The position numbers and the translations under genes are program-made. From NCBI GenBank assembly GCA_027625915.1, contig JANTQA010000032.1, positions 1,302,001 to 1,366,000 on the forward strand: 64,000 nucleotides of DNA, written 5' to 3'. Every line of letters begins with the position of its first letter. Positions within the stretch are counted from its first letter, which is position 1. This DNA is from Anaeramoeba flamelloides (Eukaryota > Metamonada > Anaeramoebidae). Of the stretch, positions 1 through 9,228 are shown piece by piece. The notes beneath the pieces were generated by a model, which was not told the DNA's origin, ran no database searches, and saw only the letters and a list, made by a program, of their open reading frames with translations.

Positions 1-1
1 T

Positions 2-934
2 GGAAAGGCAATTGAAGATGAGGATGAGGATGAGGATGAATATTTTTCAGAACAAAATTTATTAGAAAATGAAGAATTACTCCCCCCAATTGAATTTACC
101 GAAAATAAGCAAAATTATCGATCACAATCAGAGTCAGATTTTGATTCATCTTTAGAAGATTCAATTTCAAGCCAAGAATCAAATAGCGATAATAATGGGA
201 AATTATTTACCCAAGATCAGGGGTCAGAATCAGATTCGGATTCTGGTTTTGAACAAAAAAGGGGGGGTATAAAATTAGAAACAAATGTCAAGACGTCATC
301 AGAATTCCAAAAAGAAACAATTAATGGAAATGAGAACAAATCAGGTAATAAAAATTGGAACGAAGAAAATAAAGTACATGATAAAAATGAGTTTGATGAA
401 TCTGATGAATCTAATGAGTCTGACGACGACGACAACGACGACGACGATGATGATGATGATGATGAAATTAAAAAAGGCGAACAACTACCAAATAAATTAA
501 TCGAAATTCAAAAAAAAATTTATCAATTAATAGAACAAAAAGATTTCGAAGAAGCTTTGTTATTGGCCTTACAGCAAGACAATTTACAAATCGTTTTAAA
601 TACAATTAAAGGATCAAACCCAATGGTGTTAGTTTACAGTGACATCAGTCAAATGGCTTTACTCAAATTTGTTATTCAAATTACCCAAAGTTTCGAGACA
701 GACACTGATTTAAAACTTAAATGGTCAATTGAAGCCGTCAAGAAAATAAATCTCAAGAATGATGAAAAAATTTTAATCGTTATTATCAATTTATTTGGAA
801 AACTAAAAAGTAAAATTCAAAAAATTATTCAATTTAATCAAAAAAAATATTCATTACATATGATTAAATTTAAAAAATTATCAAATCAAATTGATTTATT
901 GTTAAAGCGTCACAGTCAATTGATAAAAAATTAA
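2..934 (+). CDS. EDC4: EDC4/Ge-1 (VARICOSE)-like mRNA-decapping scaffold, C-terminal part
   Basis: The frame is open from the left window edge to TAA at 932-934 (310 codons), so the 5' part of the gene lies outside. Residues 1-160 are an acidic, serine-rich linker with Asp/Glu runs encoded by GAT/GAC repeats. From about position 500 to the end there is a helical domain matching what I know of the EDC4 C-terminus: a start like IYQLIEQKDFEEALLLAL, then the stretch TDLKLKWSIEAVKKI, which resembles the TDLKLSYLEEAV-type segment of animal EDC4. In that family this domain mediates self-association and P-body localisation, and the protein bridges DCP2 and its activators. The WD40 N-terminus cannot be seen here. 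The family call is strong; the function is inferred from the family. Confidence 0.8.
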   Translation, partial: GKAIEDEDEDEDEYFSEQNLLENEELLPPIEFTENKQNYRSQSESDFDSSLEDSISSQESNSDNNGKLFTQDQGSESDSDSGFEQKRGGIKLETNVKTSSEFQKETINGNENKSGNKNWNEENKVHDKNEFDESDESNESDDDDNDDDDDDDDDEIKKGEQLPNKLIEIQKKIYQLIEQKDFEEALLLALQQDNLQIVLNTIKGSNPMVLVYSDISQMALLKFVIQITQSFETDTDLKLKWSIEAVKKINLKNDEKILIVIINLFGKLKSKIQKIIQFNQKKYSLHMIKFKKLSNQIDLLLKRHSQLIKN

Positions 935-1164
935 TTAATTATTATAAATACAATAAACCTGAAATCTGACATATCTCTCTTTTATTTATTTTTTTCTTTT
1001 TTTTAACTAAATTTCATTTTAAATTTTCATTCGAAACACAATATAGAAAATATACACTTTATTTTTTTGATTTTTTATAATAATTTCAGGGAATTTGAAT
1101 ATAAACTATATTCATAATATAAAAGAAGTTTTGATGATAACATATATTAGAATGATATTAGCAA

Positions 1165-1258
1165 TTAATTCGTGATAATATTAAAAAAATCCCGATTAGT
1201 CCTACTTTATCAGAAAAAATCAGAAAATCGCGATATTCCACCTTATCGTGATAAAATG
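1165..1258 (-). repeat. Dispersed repeat with ATCGTGAT/ATCGCGAT motifs, copy 1
   Basis: The reverse complement of this stretch aligns with 55800-55885: both run TATC(G/A)(T/C)GATAA, GTGGAATAT, then a GATAAAGT..AACTAATCG segment. A looser relative lies at 2176-2355, where ATCGCGAT and TTATCACGATATTA recur. It looks like an old non-coding repeat. Boundaries are approximate. Confidence 0.45.
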
Positions 1259-1647
1259 AAAAATTATTTTTTTGAAATCAATTTAAAAAATCTCTTGACT
1301 TTTACAAAAATATTGAGACTTTTACAACACTTTTATTCTCTAAAAATGTTAGAAAGTGTTTGTAGGGGTTATGAATGGTCTTCAACTGTTTGAAAGTTTT
1401 GAAAGACATAAAACTTTTATAAACGGAATGAGTTTGTTTGTTGTGGAAACACAAAATTTTTTTCTTTTCATTTTTTTTTTAACGAAATATATAAGCACTA
1501 AAACCAATGTTATGATCAATACTAATAATTACCAATTTCAACAATACACCTGAATATGAAATAGATGTGTTTTTTTGAAATGGAGTTGGTTAACTTCAGA
1601 ATTTTAAATAACTTAAAAGAATAAATAGTAATTTTACTTCTTTTTAG

Positions 1648-1862
1648 GTGATCGATAAAACAAAAACCTTTAAGATAAAGTTGTGTTTTCTTGACAATAC
1701 TAAGAATAGTGAAGAAGAAGAAGAAGAAAACAAATGTATAAAAAATCTTAATAATTGGCGATCATCTGGCTAGGTTATTGAGAAAGCTTTTGAAAAGTTA
1801 GATAAATCCTTTCAGCTTTCATAGATTATTGAAAATGTTTTCACCCAAGAATAAATATTCTA
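1648..1862 (+). pseudogene. Short coding relic of unknown origin
   Basis: One frame reads like protein (VIDKTKTFKIKLCFLDNT, an E6 run from GAA repeats, then NNWRSSG) after a plausible acceptor TTTTTAG at 1642-1648. It is interrupted by in-frame TAG and TAA codons within 150 bp. Codon content is less AT-rich than the flanks. I do not recognise the family. It may be a decayed gene or part of a transposon; it could also be chance. Confidence 0.25.
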
Positions 1863-2554
1863 AAAAACGAGTGAAAGGTTGGTTGTTATCGAAATTCTAT
1901 TATCCAATAAAAGTTACAACACCAGTTATGACTGAGAAAATATTTATTTGACTTTTTTATTACTTAAATTTGTTGGTCGAAAAGGATCGATAGGGTTGTC
2001 AATCAAATCAAAAGAAAATACCATACAATTCTATGATCTAATTCTTGATTGAATAAAGTATCTTTTTTTTTGTTTTTTTAAAGAATGACTTTTTTTCACA
2101 AGGATCTATTTTTCGATAAAAAAAAATTTCATTTCAAAAATATTGTTGACTAGCCTAAAAAACAACAACTATTATATCGCGATTAAAAAATAATTGCAAT
2201 ATTTTGACATTTATCACGATATTATAGAATATTGAAATTTGTTATTTTATAGAATATCGAAAATTCTTATCTTAAAGATAATATTGAATAACCTGATTTT
2301 CTAAAATATTGTGATATTTTAAAGATAATGGCGATTTTTTATAACTTTATCATGATTTAAGCATATATATCACCCTAATCTCTAAAATATATTTTCAAGT
2401 CTATTTTTTGGTCAAGAAAAGGCTATTAATAAAAACAATGAAATAATTGTTTTGTGTTAAAAAATCAGAATTTTGACAGTTCTTAATTAATAAAAAATTG
2501 AGATCAATATTTTCAATATTAATTGTTGAATTAATTTTAAGAATAAGAATATCT

Positions 2555-3305
2555 ATTCCAGAAATTGGCACAGAGTCAATAATAATTTATAAAATTTTTT
2601 AAGAATTTTAGATTAACCCAAATATATATAAAACTTTAAAATAAAGACCAATTATCTGAAATTAAATATTTTGGAATTTGGTTGAAAATAAGAAAAAAAT
2701 TGCAATATAATTTAAAAAAGTAAAATAATAGTTTTAAAAAAATAAAATTAATTGTTAGGTAACAAAAATAAGGCAACAGTGTAGAATTATATAAATGGTA
2801 AAATAAAAATGGATTCGTTTTTTATTTTTTTGGAATAATCATCTTAGATCTGACCAAAAAGATTACAACACAATAGGTGATTCTATAAATAAAAAAGTAA
2901 CACATTTTTAAAAAAAATCAATTCAATTCTCAAAGAATAATTTATAAAACTGAAACTGAAATTGGACAAAATAGGAATACTAATTAGAAAAGAAGATATA
3001 AACCCAAAAAGAAATTAGAACTCTTGAGTTTGAACAAATTTCAAAACAATTACAATTTTCAAAAAAAAAATATAATAATCAGTTGTGTAATAAACAAATA
3101 AAATTATTCGATATCAAAAGATAAATTAATTTAGATGAAATCGAATAATAAATAGTTCTTGGTGGAAATCTAAAGAATATTTAACAATTATTAACTATAA
3201 GAACAATATACATAAGCAGTTGAGTCAGAAAGGGTCATAATCATGTAACCAGGTGCCATAGAGTTTTTGAGGTTTACTCTTTTATTTATAAAATCAATCA
3301 ATTGT
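2555..3305 (+). mobile_element. Old LINE fragment, copy C (reverse transcriptase C-terminal side)
   Basis: This stretch is collinear with the LINE copies at 5950-8090 and 61465-62735 but far more diverged. Recognisable landmarks in order: the ILKILD..N segment, the FGIWL motif (TTTGGAATTTGGTTG at about 2672), the YKTE block near 2940, the AATAGTTCTTGGTGGAAA segment near 3150, and AGAAAGGGTCATAAT near 3225. It ends against a 20-base A-run at 3310-3329. Many stops and frame breaks mark it as dead. It is the oldest of the three clear copies. Confidence 0.6.
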
Positions 3306-4224
3306 GCAAAAAAAAAAAAAAAAAAAAAGAAAACCTAATATTACTTTTACAAAATTCAATTTTCTTTTTCTTTATGTTTGAACCATTTTATAATTTGCTA
3401 TTTGATTTCAATAATATAATTTCTTTACCTTAATCTTTGAACCAATTCTCTTAGTTTCTCGTTATTTTTCTAACATTATTTAAAATTCGAATTTTGATAA
3501 CATTTTCGTCAAGACTATCTTTGGATGAAAAAAATAATAAATAATAAATAGAGATAGAAATACCAAGGAAAAAAATAGTTTTATATTCTCTTTAAAAATA
3601 AGAAGATTAAAAATAAATTTTTCTTCGAGAACATATTTATGGTAGAAAAATAATTGATTTGATTCTTGATTTCTTCAGTTTATTTGGAAGTGAAATTTTC
3701 TTGTTTGTTTCTAAAAAAAAAGATTTGTTCTAAATACCCACCACACATATCTATTTTATTGATTTATCTTTTGATTAATTTCAACTAGCCATAATAACAC
3801 ATTTCTCTTTTCGAAACTATAATTTAATAAAATACAAAAAAAATGTTAAAAAAATTGAAAAATGAAAGATTCCACTCTGAATTATTTTATGTTCTTTTCT
3901 TTTTACAAATAGATCAGCAAATGGTGTTTTGACTTCAAAGTTGCAAAATCTTGTGTTACACTCAAAAAATCATTATTCTTAAGAGTTTCAAAAAGTTAAA
4001 ATTTTTGGTAATTGGAAAAGGTGTCTGCTTCCTTAAAATAATTTTTTTATATTTAATAAAAAAGAAGAAGAAGAATAGTGTTGAACAAAAAGGAAAAAAC
4101 AAATCTCACCAAACGAATCCAAATAGAAAATTTATTTCAAATAGATTTTCAAAACTTACCAACACAATTCATTTTTTTTCAGTGCTCTTTGATATTAATT
4201 GTTGTGTACTTTTCTTTATGTTAA

Positions 4225-5262
4225 ATGTGGGTTCTTAAACTGCCTCAAAACACAACAAGGATTCTCCACGTCCCAAGTACTTTTACCATTGGCCAATCCA
4301 AACTTCAGAATTATCAAATCCAGGATGATTCGCTTGCAAGAAGGCATTTAAAAATTGAAGTCACAAAGCGGAATGCAATACTTACCGATTTGTCCTCGAG
4401 TGGAACATTTTTTGAAGGAAAAAAGATCAAGGATCCATTCGTTTTAAACACAAAAAGGATCTACAATTTCAAATTGGGCTATAACGAGACCGAAATTAAT
4501 GTTTCCTATAAGCCCATTTCCTTGTGCTTCTCAGGGATCACGCAAGAAGATCAAATGTATGCAAAGAAGTTTGGTTTACATTTAGGCTATGAGATAACGA
4601 ATCACGTCGCTTCAAGCACTCACCTGGTAATGAATTCGATCAATATTACAAAGAAGTTCCTGTTGGCATTGCTGACTGGAAAGCATATTGTTACCCTTGG
4701 ATGGTTAAAAAGCAATTTTCTTAACAAAAAAAAGAATCTTGAGGTTGAAGAGAACAAGTATTTCCCAAAGATCGTCGATCTTCGGTTAATTACAATTTTT
4801 ACACAACAAACCTTAACAGTCTTTTTTAGACGCTCAATAAGAACCAACATTTTTAAGAACTATGTCTTCCTGTTTTTCACCGAGGATATGTATTTTAGGA
4901 GCCATGAGATTGTTGAAGTCGGTGGCGCCAAAAGCGAATTTATTAATGTCAAAAAGCCAACAGCAATTCTCGATCTTGCAAACTTCTTGAAGCTTTTCGT
5001 CGAACCTGAAAAATCCCAAGCAACTAAACTTTGCGTTTTAGATCCTTTGATTAATATCAATGTTTTGATCAAGCAAATACTCGAGAAATATAATATTACT
5101 TTTATTACCGAAATTGAAATTGTATTTGCCATCATCACGCGTCAATCGGATCACTACTGCTTGACACCTCAACCTTCCCAGTCGCAATCAATTTCAATTC
5201 GAAAACGCAGCCAAGTTAGCCAATCCAAGCAAGCAAATGACCAACCAAGCAACAAGAATTAA
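4225..5262 (+). CDS. NBN: Nibrin (NBS1)-like protein: FHA - BRCT - BRCT
   Basis: A single exon of 345 residues starting MWVLKLP, as nibrins typically start. An FHA domain (about residues 1-95) contains the S-x-x-R-x-H core (SLARRHLKI). A first BRCT (about 97-185) follows with the conserved tryptophan in GWLKSNF, then a divergent second BRCT (about 205-320). This FHA-BRCT-BRCT order is that of the MRN-complex subunit NBS1, which senses DNA double-strand breaks in the nucleus. Two oddities: the usual FHA Gly-Arg is Gly-Gln here (TIGQSK), and the protein ends in a Ser/Gln-rich tail at residue 345 with no visible MRE11- or ATM-binding motifs. It is under half the length of human nibrin (754 aa). 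Another FHA-BRCT protein is possible, but the N-terminal start favours nibrin. Confidence 0.72.
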   Translation: MWVLKLPQNTTRILHVPSTFTIGQSKLQNYQIQDDSLARRHLKIEVTKRNAILTDLSSSGTFFEGKKIKDPFVLNTKRIYNFKLGYNETEINVSYKPISLCFSGITQEDQMYAKKFGLHLGYEITNHVASSTHLVMNSINITKKFLLALLTGKHIVTLGWLKSNFLNKKKNLEVEENKYFPKIVDLRLITIFTQQTLTVFFRRSIRTNIFKNYVFLFFTEDMYFRSHEIVEVGGAKSEFINVKKPTAILDLANFLKLFVEPEKSQATKLCVLDPLININVLIKQILEKYNITFITEIEIVFAIITRQSDHYCLTPQPSQSQSISIRKRSQVSQSKQANDQPSNKN

Positions 5263-5950
5263 TATATTTGCATATTTTTCCTTTTTTGTGAATACAATTT
5301 GTCTTCAGTTTGTTTGGTTTTTTTTTTTGTTTTTGGAACACACCATAAATAAATTAAAAATTTTGAACATATCAATACAAAATCTATTAATAAAGTTTTG
5401 TCTGAAATTCTTAAAATTTGCTAATTTTTTAAATCGATCCTAAACAAATTATTCACTGTCCAATTGATAACTGGGAATTTCAAAAAGCCAGAAATTCCAT
5501 TTTTTTGATTGGTTTACAATATTAGTGAAAATTGATTTTTCGGGTTTTAGATTTGGCAGTCAACCCAATTGAACAAGTAGAAATACTGTTTTTTTTTTTT
5601 TTTACCATTAGAATATTTTAATCTTATTTCAAGTTCAAAAAACATCAAGATAGTATGAACAGAGCAGCATTCCCCTTTTAAATGGTTTACACATACCTTT
5701 AGTTCGTTTAACCCTTCGGATTATTATCAAATATCTTACAAGAAAATGAAATACAAAATTTTTATTTTTTCAGGTGGTTGTTAACAATAAACATTAATTT
5801 TTAATAATTACTAAAAAGAATATTAATAAAAATTTTGAAATTTCTTTACTGTCATTCATTTATTTAAATAAAAAAAGTAAATAGTTTAAAATTCTTAATA
5901 AAAAAATTATTTTAAAACAATCATATAACAACTTTTATATAAAAAAAACT
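5263..5950. other. Intergenic stretch between nibrin-like gene and LINE
   Basis: AT-rich with homopolymer T (5590-5603). No gene is visible. The right part may already belong to the LINE, whose 5' boundary I cannot fix. Confidence 0.4.
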
Positions 5951-7288
5951 TGTTTTTTACAAAAATTAAGGATATTATCAAATATCAAAAAAATACATCT
6001 GCCAAAGAATTTGATAAAATTAAACAATATAAAACAATAAAAAAACAAAAGTAGTGAATTTTATCTATAAATTATGAAAACTTTATAAAAACAATCCAAA
6101 AATATTTTTTAATTTGATTCAAGATATATCTCAGAAAAATATTAAATTTATTAAAAAAAGAAACTTATTATTCTTTCATAAATCTGGAGATGAAGGTATT
6201 CCACTTAATTATCAACCAATTTCAATTAATCAAACTCTCCCAAGATTTTTTCTTAAATTGTTATATGCCGTAATTCAAGATTCTTGGGATTTAGTTTCAA
6301 AAAATCAGTTTATGGATTTAAAAAAAAATTAGATACCAGAATTGCAGTTTTAAACTTATTGAATGAATATCAAAAAATACAATAATGTAAATAAAAAAGA
6401 AAATATTGATATTATTAAAATAGATATACAAAAATTTTTTGACTCTTTTGATCATTCACTTATTTATTATTCAATTAAAAAATTTATAAAAAATGAAATT
6501 ATTGTAGAATATGTACTTGCTTATTACTCAAAAGAAGGAATTGGTGTTTACCAGGGAGATCCCTTATCTCCTTTATTATTTGGATCAATTGCTCATTTTC
6601 TCTTAGAAAAAATCAAATCATTAGCGTTACATGTTCAGATGTTTGTTGATGATCCAATTTTACTTATGAAAGGATCATTAATAGAAATAAATTTTCAATT
6701 ACAAAAAATCTTTACAATAATAAAAGATTTTGGAATGAATCCTAACGGTGATAAAACTAAAAAAACATTAATTCCAAAAGAAATATTATATCTTGGTATT
6801 TGACTGGATAAAAAAACTCATTTAAAGTTTAATCTTGAAAAAGTTAAGACCAATTTCAAAAATTTAATCAATATCTTACAACAAAAAAATTTTTCTAATG
6901 GGTTAAAAATTCAATTTTTTAAAGCGGGATTGCATAGTCAACTATTATATGGATTAGAATCTTCGTTTTAACAAAAACAGATTTTAAAGATATTGATACT
7001 TGGATTAATAAAAAAATTACAAACTTTTTATTAATCAACCCACACTCTTCTAGGCTTATTTATAAAACTAAAGCATAAATTGATCCGGCAGGATAACGAT
7101 ATATAAAAGAATATTTAAGTTAATTCAAAAATTAAAAATCCTCCATTTTGATGAATTAATTAATTATCCCCCTTTTAGAGAAAAAGAATCAGAAAATATA
7201 AATCGGCACTCGAAAAAATTAGAACAACTTGAAAATGAACTAGAAAATTTTAGAATTAAAAACTTAGAAAATAGTCCAAGTTGGAAAT

Positions 7289-7476
7289 GTCGTTAGGTTT
7301 TTTTTAATTCAAAAGAATAGAGTGAAATCTAAGATTTTACTCAATTCTTTTAAATTTTGGAAAAGTGCCGTTAGGTTTTCTCGAGTTTTCTGTTTATTTG
7401 GAAAATCGATAGATTTTCGAAATAAAACAGAAAACCTCAAGAAAACCTAGGCACTCTACGGCACTCTACGACACTC
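7289..7476. mobile_element. Foldback element, GTCGTTAG family, nested in LINE copy A (first)
   Basis: It starts GTCGTTAGG and ends CTCTACGACACT, so the two ends are roughly complementary. The interior folds back: AGTTTTCTGTTTATTTGGAAAA.. is met by ..AAATAAAACAGAAAACCTCAAG. The LINE sequence of copy B continues uninterrupted across this point (CATGTTGGACAG then AATATATAAAAATTA), which shows that this is an insertion. It is non-coding and MITE-like. Confidence 0.65.
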
Positions 7477-7529
7477 CTCAAGAATATATAAAAATTAAAA
7501 AAATCAATAATACTATAAATAAGCAGTCA

Positions 7530-7702
7530 GTCGTTAAGTGCCTAGCTTTTCCAGAATTCAAGAGAGTTGAGAAAAATCAAAGATTTTACTCAATTCTTTT
7601 GAATTCTGGAAATGCTAACGGCAGTTTTTTTTTAAAAAAAATTTAAACAGAAATTTTATTAAATTTTCTATTTATTTCTTGAATTAAAAAAAAACTAACG
7701 AC
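7530..7702. mobile_element. Foldback element, GTCGTTAG family, nested in LINE copy A (second)
   Basis: It starts GTCGTTAAG and ends CTAACGAC, perfect short inverted termini. Inside, CCAGAATTCAAGAGAGTTGA and its partner TCAATTCTTTTGAATTCTGG form a long hairpin. It is separated from the first element by about 53 bp of LINE sequence that aligns with copy B near 62277-62325, so the two entered separately. No coding capacity. Confidence 0.65.
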
Positions 7703-8090
7703 AAAATATATTTAAAATCGTAGGGTTCAACTTCAATTTTAAAACTCAGAAATTTTACAAATTACCTTTACAGGTACTCTTATGTTATGAATAAAAATAA
7801 ATCAAAACTCTGTGAATTATGTTAAAAAATGAAAAATTTATATATTATTGAAGATTTAGACTATTTTCTATGGAACTGCCCAGCCTATGAAAATAATCAC
7901 AAAATCTGGATATCTGAATTAAAAAAAATTAATATTTCGAATATTATTATAAAAAAGGATTTAAACTACTTATTAGCCTTCGTGGATAATAAACTTTTTT
8001 TTGATTCTTTAATTAAATTCCTAAATAAAAATTTAGGAATTCTGGTAAATAAGAGGGGTTAATAACCCTTCCCTTAAATAATAAAAAAAA

Positions 8091-9228
8091 AATTATTTAA
8101 TTTTTTTTATCAATTTATCTACATTTCAATATATATTTAATAAAGATATTTTTCAACATTGAAGTATTTCGAATAATGACTCATTCTTTAAATTTGTTTA
8201 GAAAAGAATATTTGTTTAAAATTCTTTGGATTTTTAGCCTTGATGAAGGAGTAACTTTAATTGATAAGACCAATGAAATAGATACAATTTTACAAATAGA
8301 ATTGGTAGTAATATGTGTCTATGTAGAACTAATATGATTTACACTCAAATTACAACCTACTTCAATTTTAGACTACTCCTTGGTAGGTGCTAATCCCTTA
8401 AACCTAATACAACCAGTTCCACTTTCAAGAAACAAACTTTCAACAAAATTTATGGCAGAAAAAAATCTCGAATTAAGGTACATATTTTTTGTAATTTTTT
8501 TTTTTACTCATTATTTGCTAGTATATGAATTTTGTACCTTCGTTTGAGATTATTTTTATTCTGTAAATTTTTTTGAAAGTTTTTTTCTTAAAAGTGGAAC
8601 TGGTTGTAAAATATCAATTTATTTTTGATATTCAAACCAGAATTTCTTTCAATAAGCTGGAAATTCACCCAAAAAACACCAGTTACTGATACAAAAGAGG
8701 ATCAAACAAATTTCAATCTATTCCAAGGAATATCTGAATGTAAAAGAAAAGTAAAACAAAGTGAAAATTTTTTCCCCTTCCCTACACAGAACACTAGTCT
8801 CACTAAACAAAACTTTTATTTATTTTTAATTCTACCAAGAAATTCAAATACATTTTTGAAAAATTTTTTGCTTATTTTTCACAACAGATATAGTCTTTCA
8901 TTGACTTGTGGTAAAAGATTTTAATTGATTTGAAATGTTAAGAAATTAATTGTGAAATTAGTTGATCTTCGAAAATTCTTCGTTAAGAGATATTTTCAGA
9001 TGTAGGGTTTTGAGACAAAAAATGGTAAAAGAACGACACAATTTTTTTTTAGATTTTTTCGAATTTATCGATGTCAATACAACTATGATCAACAAGATGA
9101 ATATTTTACCTTGTTTTTATAATGTACAAAGCTGAAATATTCAAAACAAAATAATTAATGGGTTATTTTTTGAATAAATTTCTTACCGAATCTTTATTCA
9201 TTTTTTATCTTTTATTTTTATTTTCTAA
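8091..9228. other. Intergenic region upstream of the fumarate reductase gene
   Basis: It contains the inverted repeat at 8409-8607. A weak open frame of 99 codons at 8625-8924 has no recognisable domain and lies in ordinary AT-rich sequence, so I do not call it a gene. Confidence 0.5.
8409..8607. repeat. Imperfect inverted repeat, arms of about 75 bp
   Basis: The left arm (8409-8485) begins ACAACCAGTTCCACTTTCAA. The right arm (8533-8607) ends TTAAAAGTGGAACTGGTTGT, its complement. The match continues through GAAACAAACTTTCAACAAAATTT/AAATTTTTTTGAAAGTTTTTTTC and the AAGGTAC/GTACCTT pair. The loop is about 47 bp. It is a likely foldback MITE or a hairpin transcript source; no coding is seen. Confidence 0.65.

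Larger units (their letters stand above)
935..4224. other. Gene-free region between EDC4-like and nibrin-like genes
   Basis: No intact gene is visible over this 3.3 kb. It holds a TCGTGAT/ATCGCGAT-type dispersed repeat (about 1165-1258 and 2176-2355), a short coding relic (1648-1862), an old LINE fragment (about 2555-3305) and an A-tract at 3310-3329. The rest is AT-rich sequence with no feature I can support. Confidence 0.6.
5950..8090 (+). mobile_element. Non-LTR retrotransposon (LINE), copy A, broken and carrying two insertions
   Basis: Reverse-transcriptase signatures appear in order across broken frames: GIPLNYQPIS (about 6190-6220), IKIDIQKFFDSFDHSL (6415-6460), the template-grip motif YQGDPLSPLLF (6550-6582) and the catalytic FVDD (6642-6653). 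A C-terminal zinc knuckle follows: CELC, then EDLDYFLWNC (about 7810-7882). The frame is broken after 6330 (continuing as TRIAVLNLLNEYQKIQ), closed by TGA at 6801-6803 where copy C has Trp, and shifted at 6969-6971. Two foldback elements sit inside (7289-7476, 7530-7702). The 3' end is an AT-rich tail, TAAATAATAAAAAAAAA. The 5' limit is uncertain; no endonuclease domain is visible. Confidence 0.85.

Noticed and set aside
6966-6975. Programmed frameshift signal at the shared LINE frame break
   Set aside because: The heptamer TTTTAAC does not fit the X-XXY-YYZ slippery pattern, and no downstream structure stands out; a simple inherited defect is more likely.
8625-8924. 99-codon plus-strand frame upstream of the fumarate reductase gene
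   Set aside because: No recognisable family, background composition and no sign of conservation with other parts of the window.
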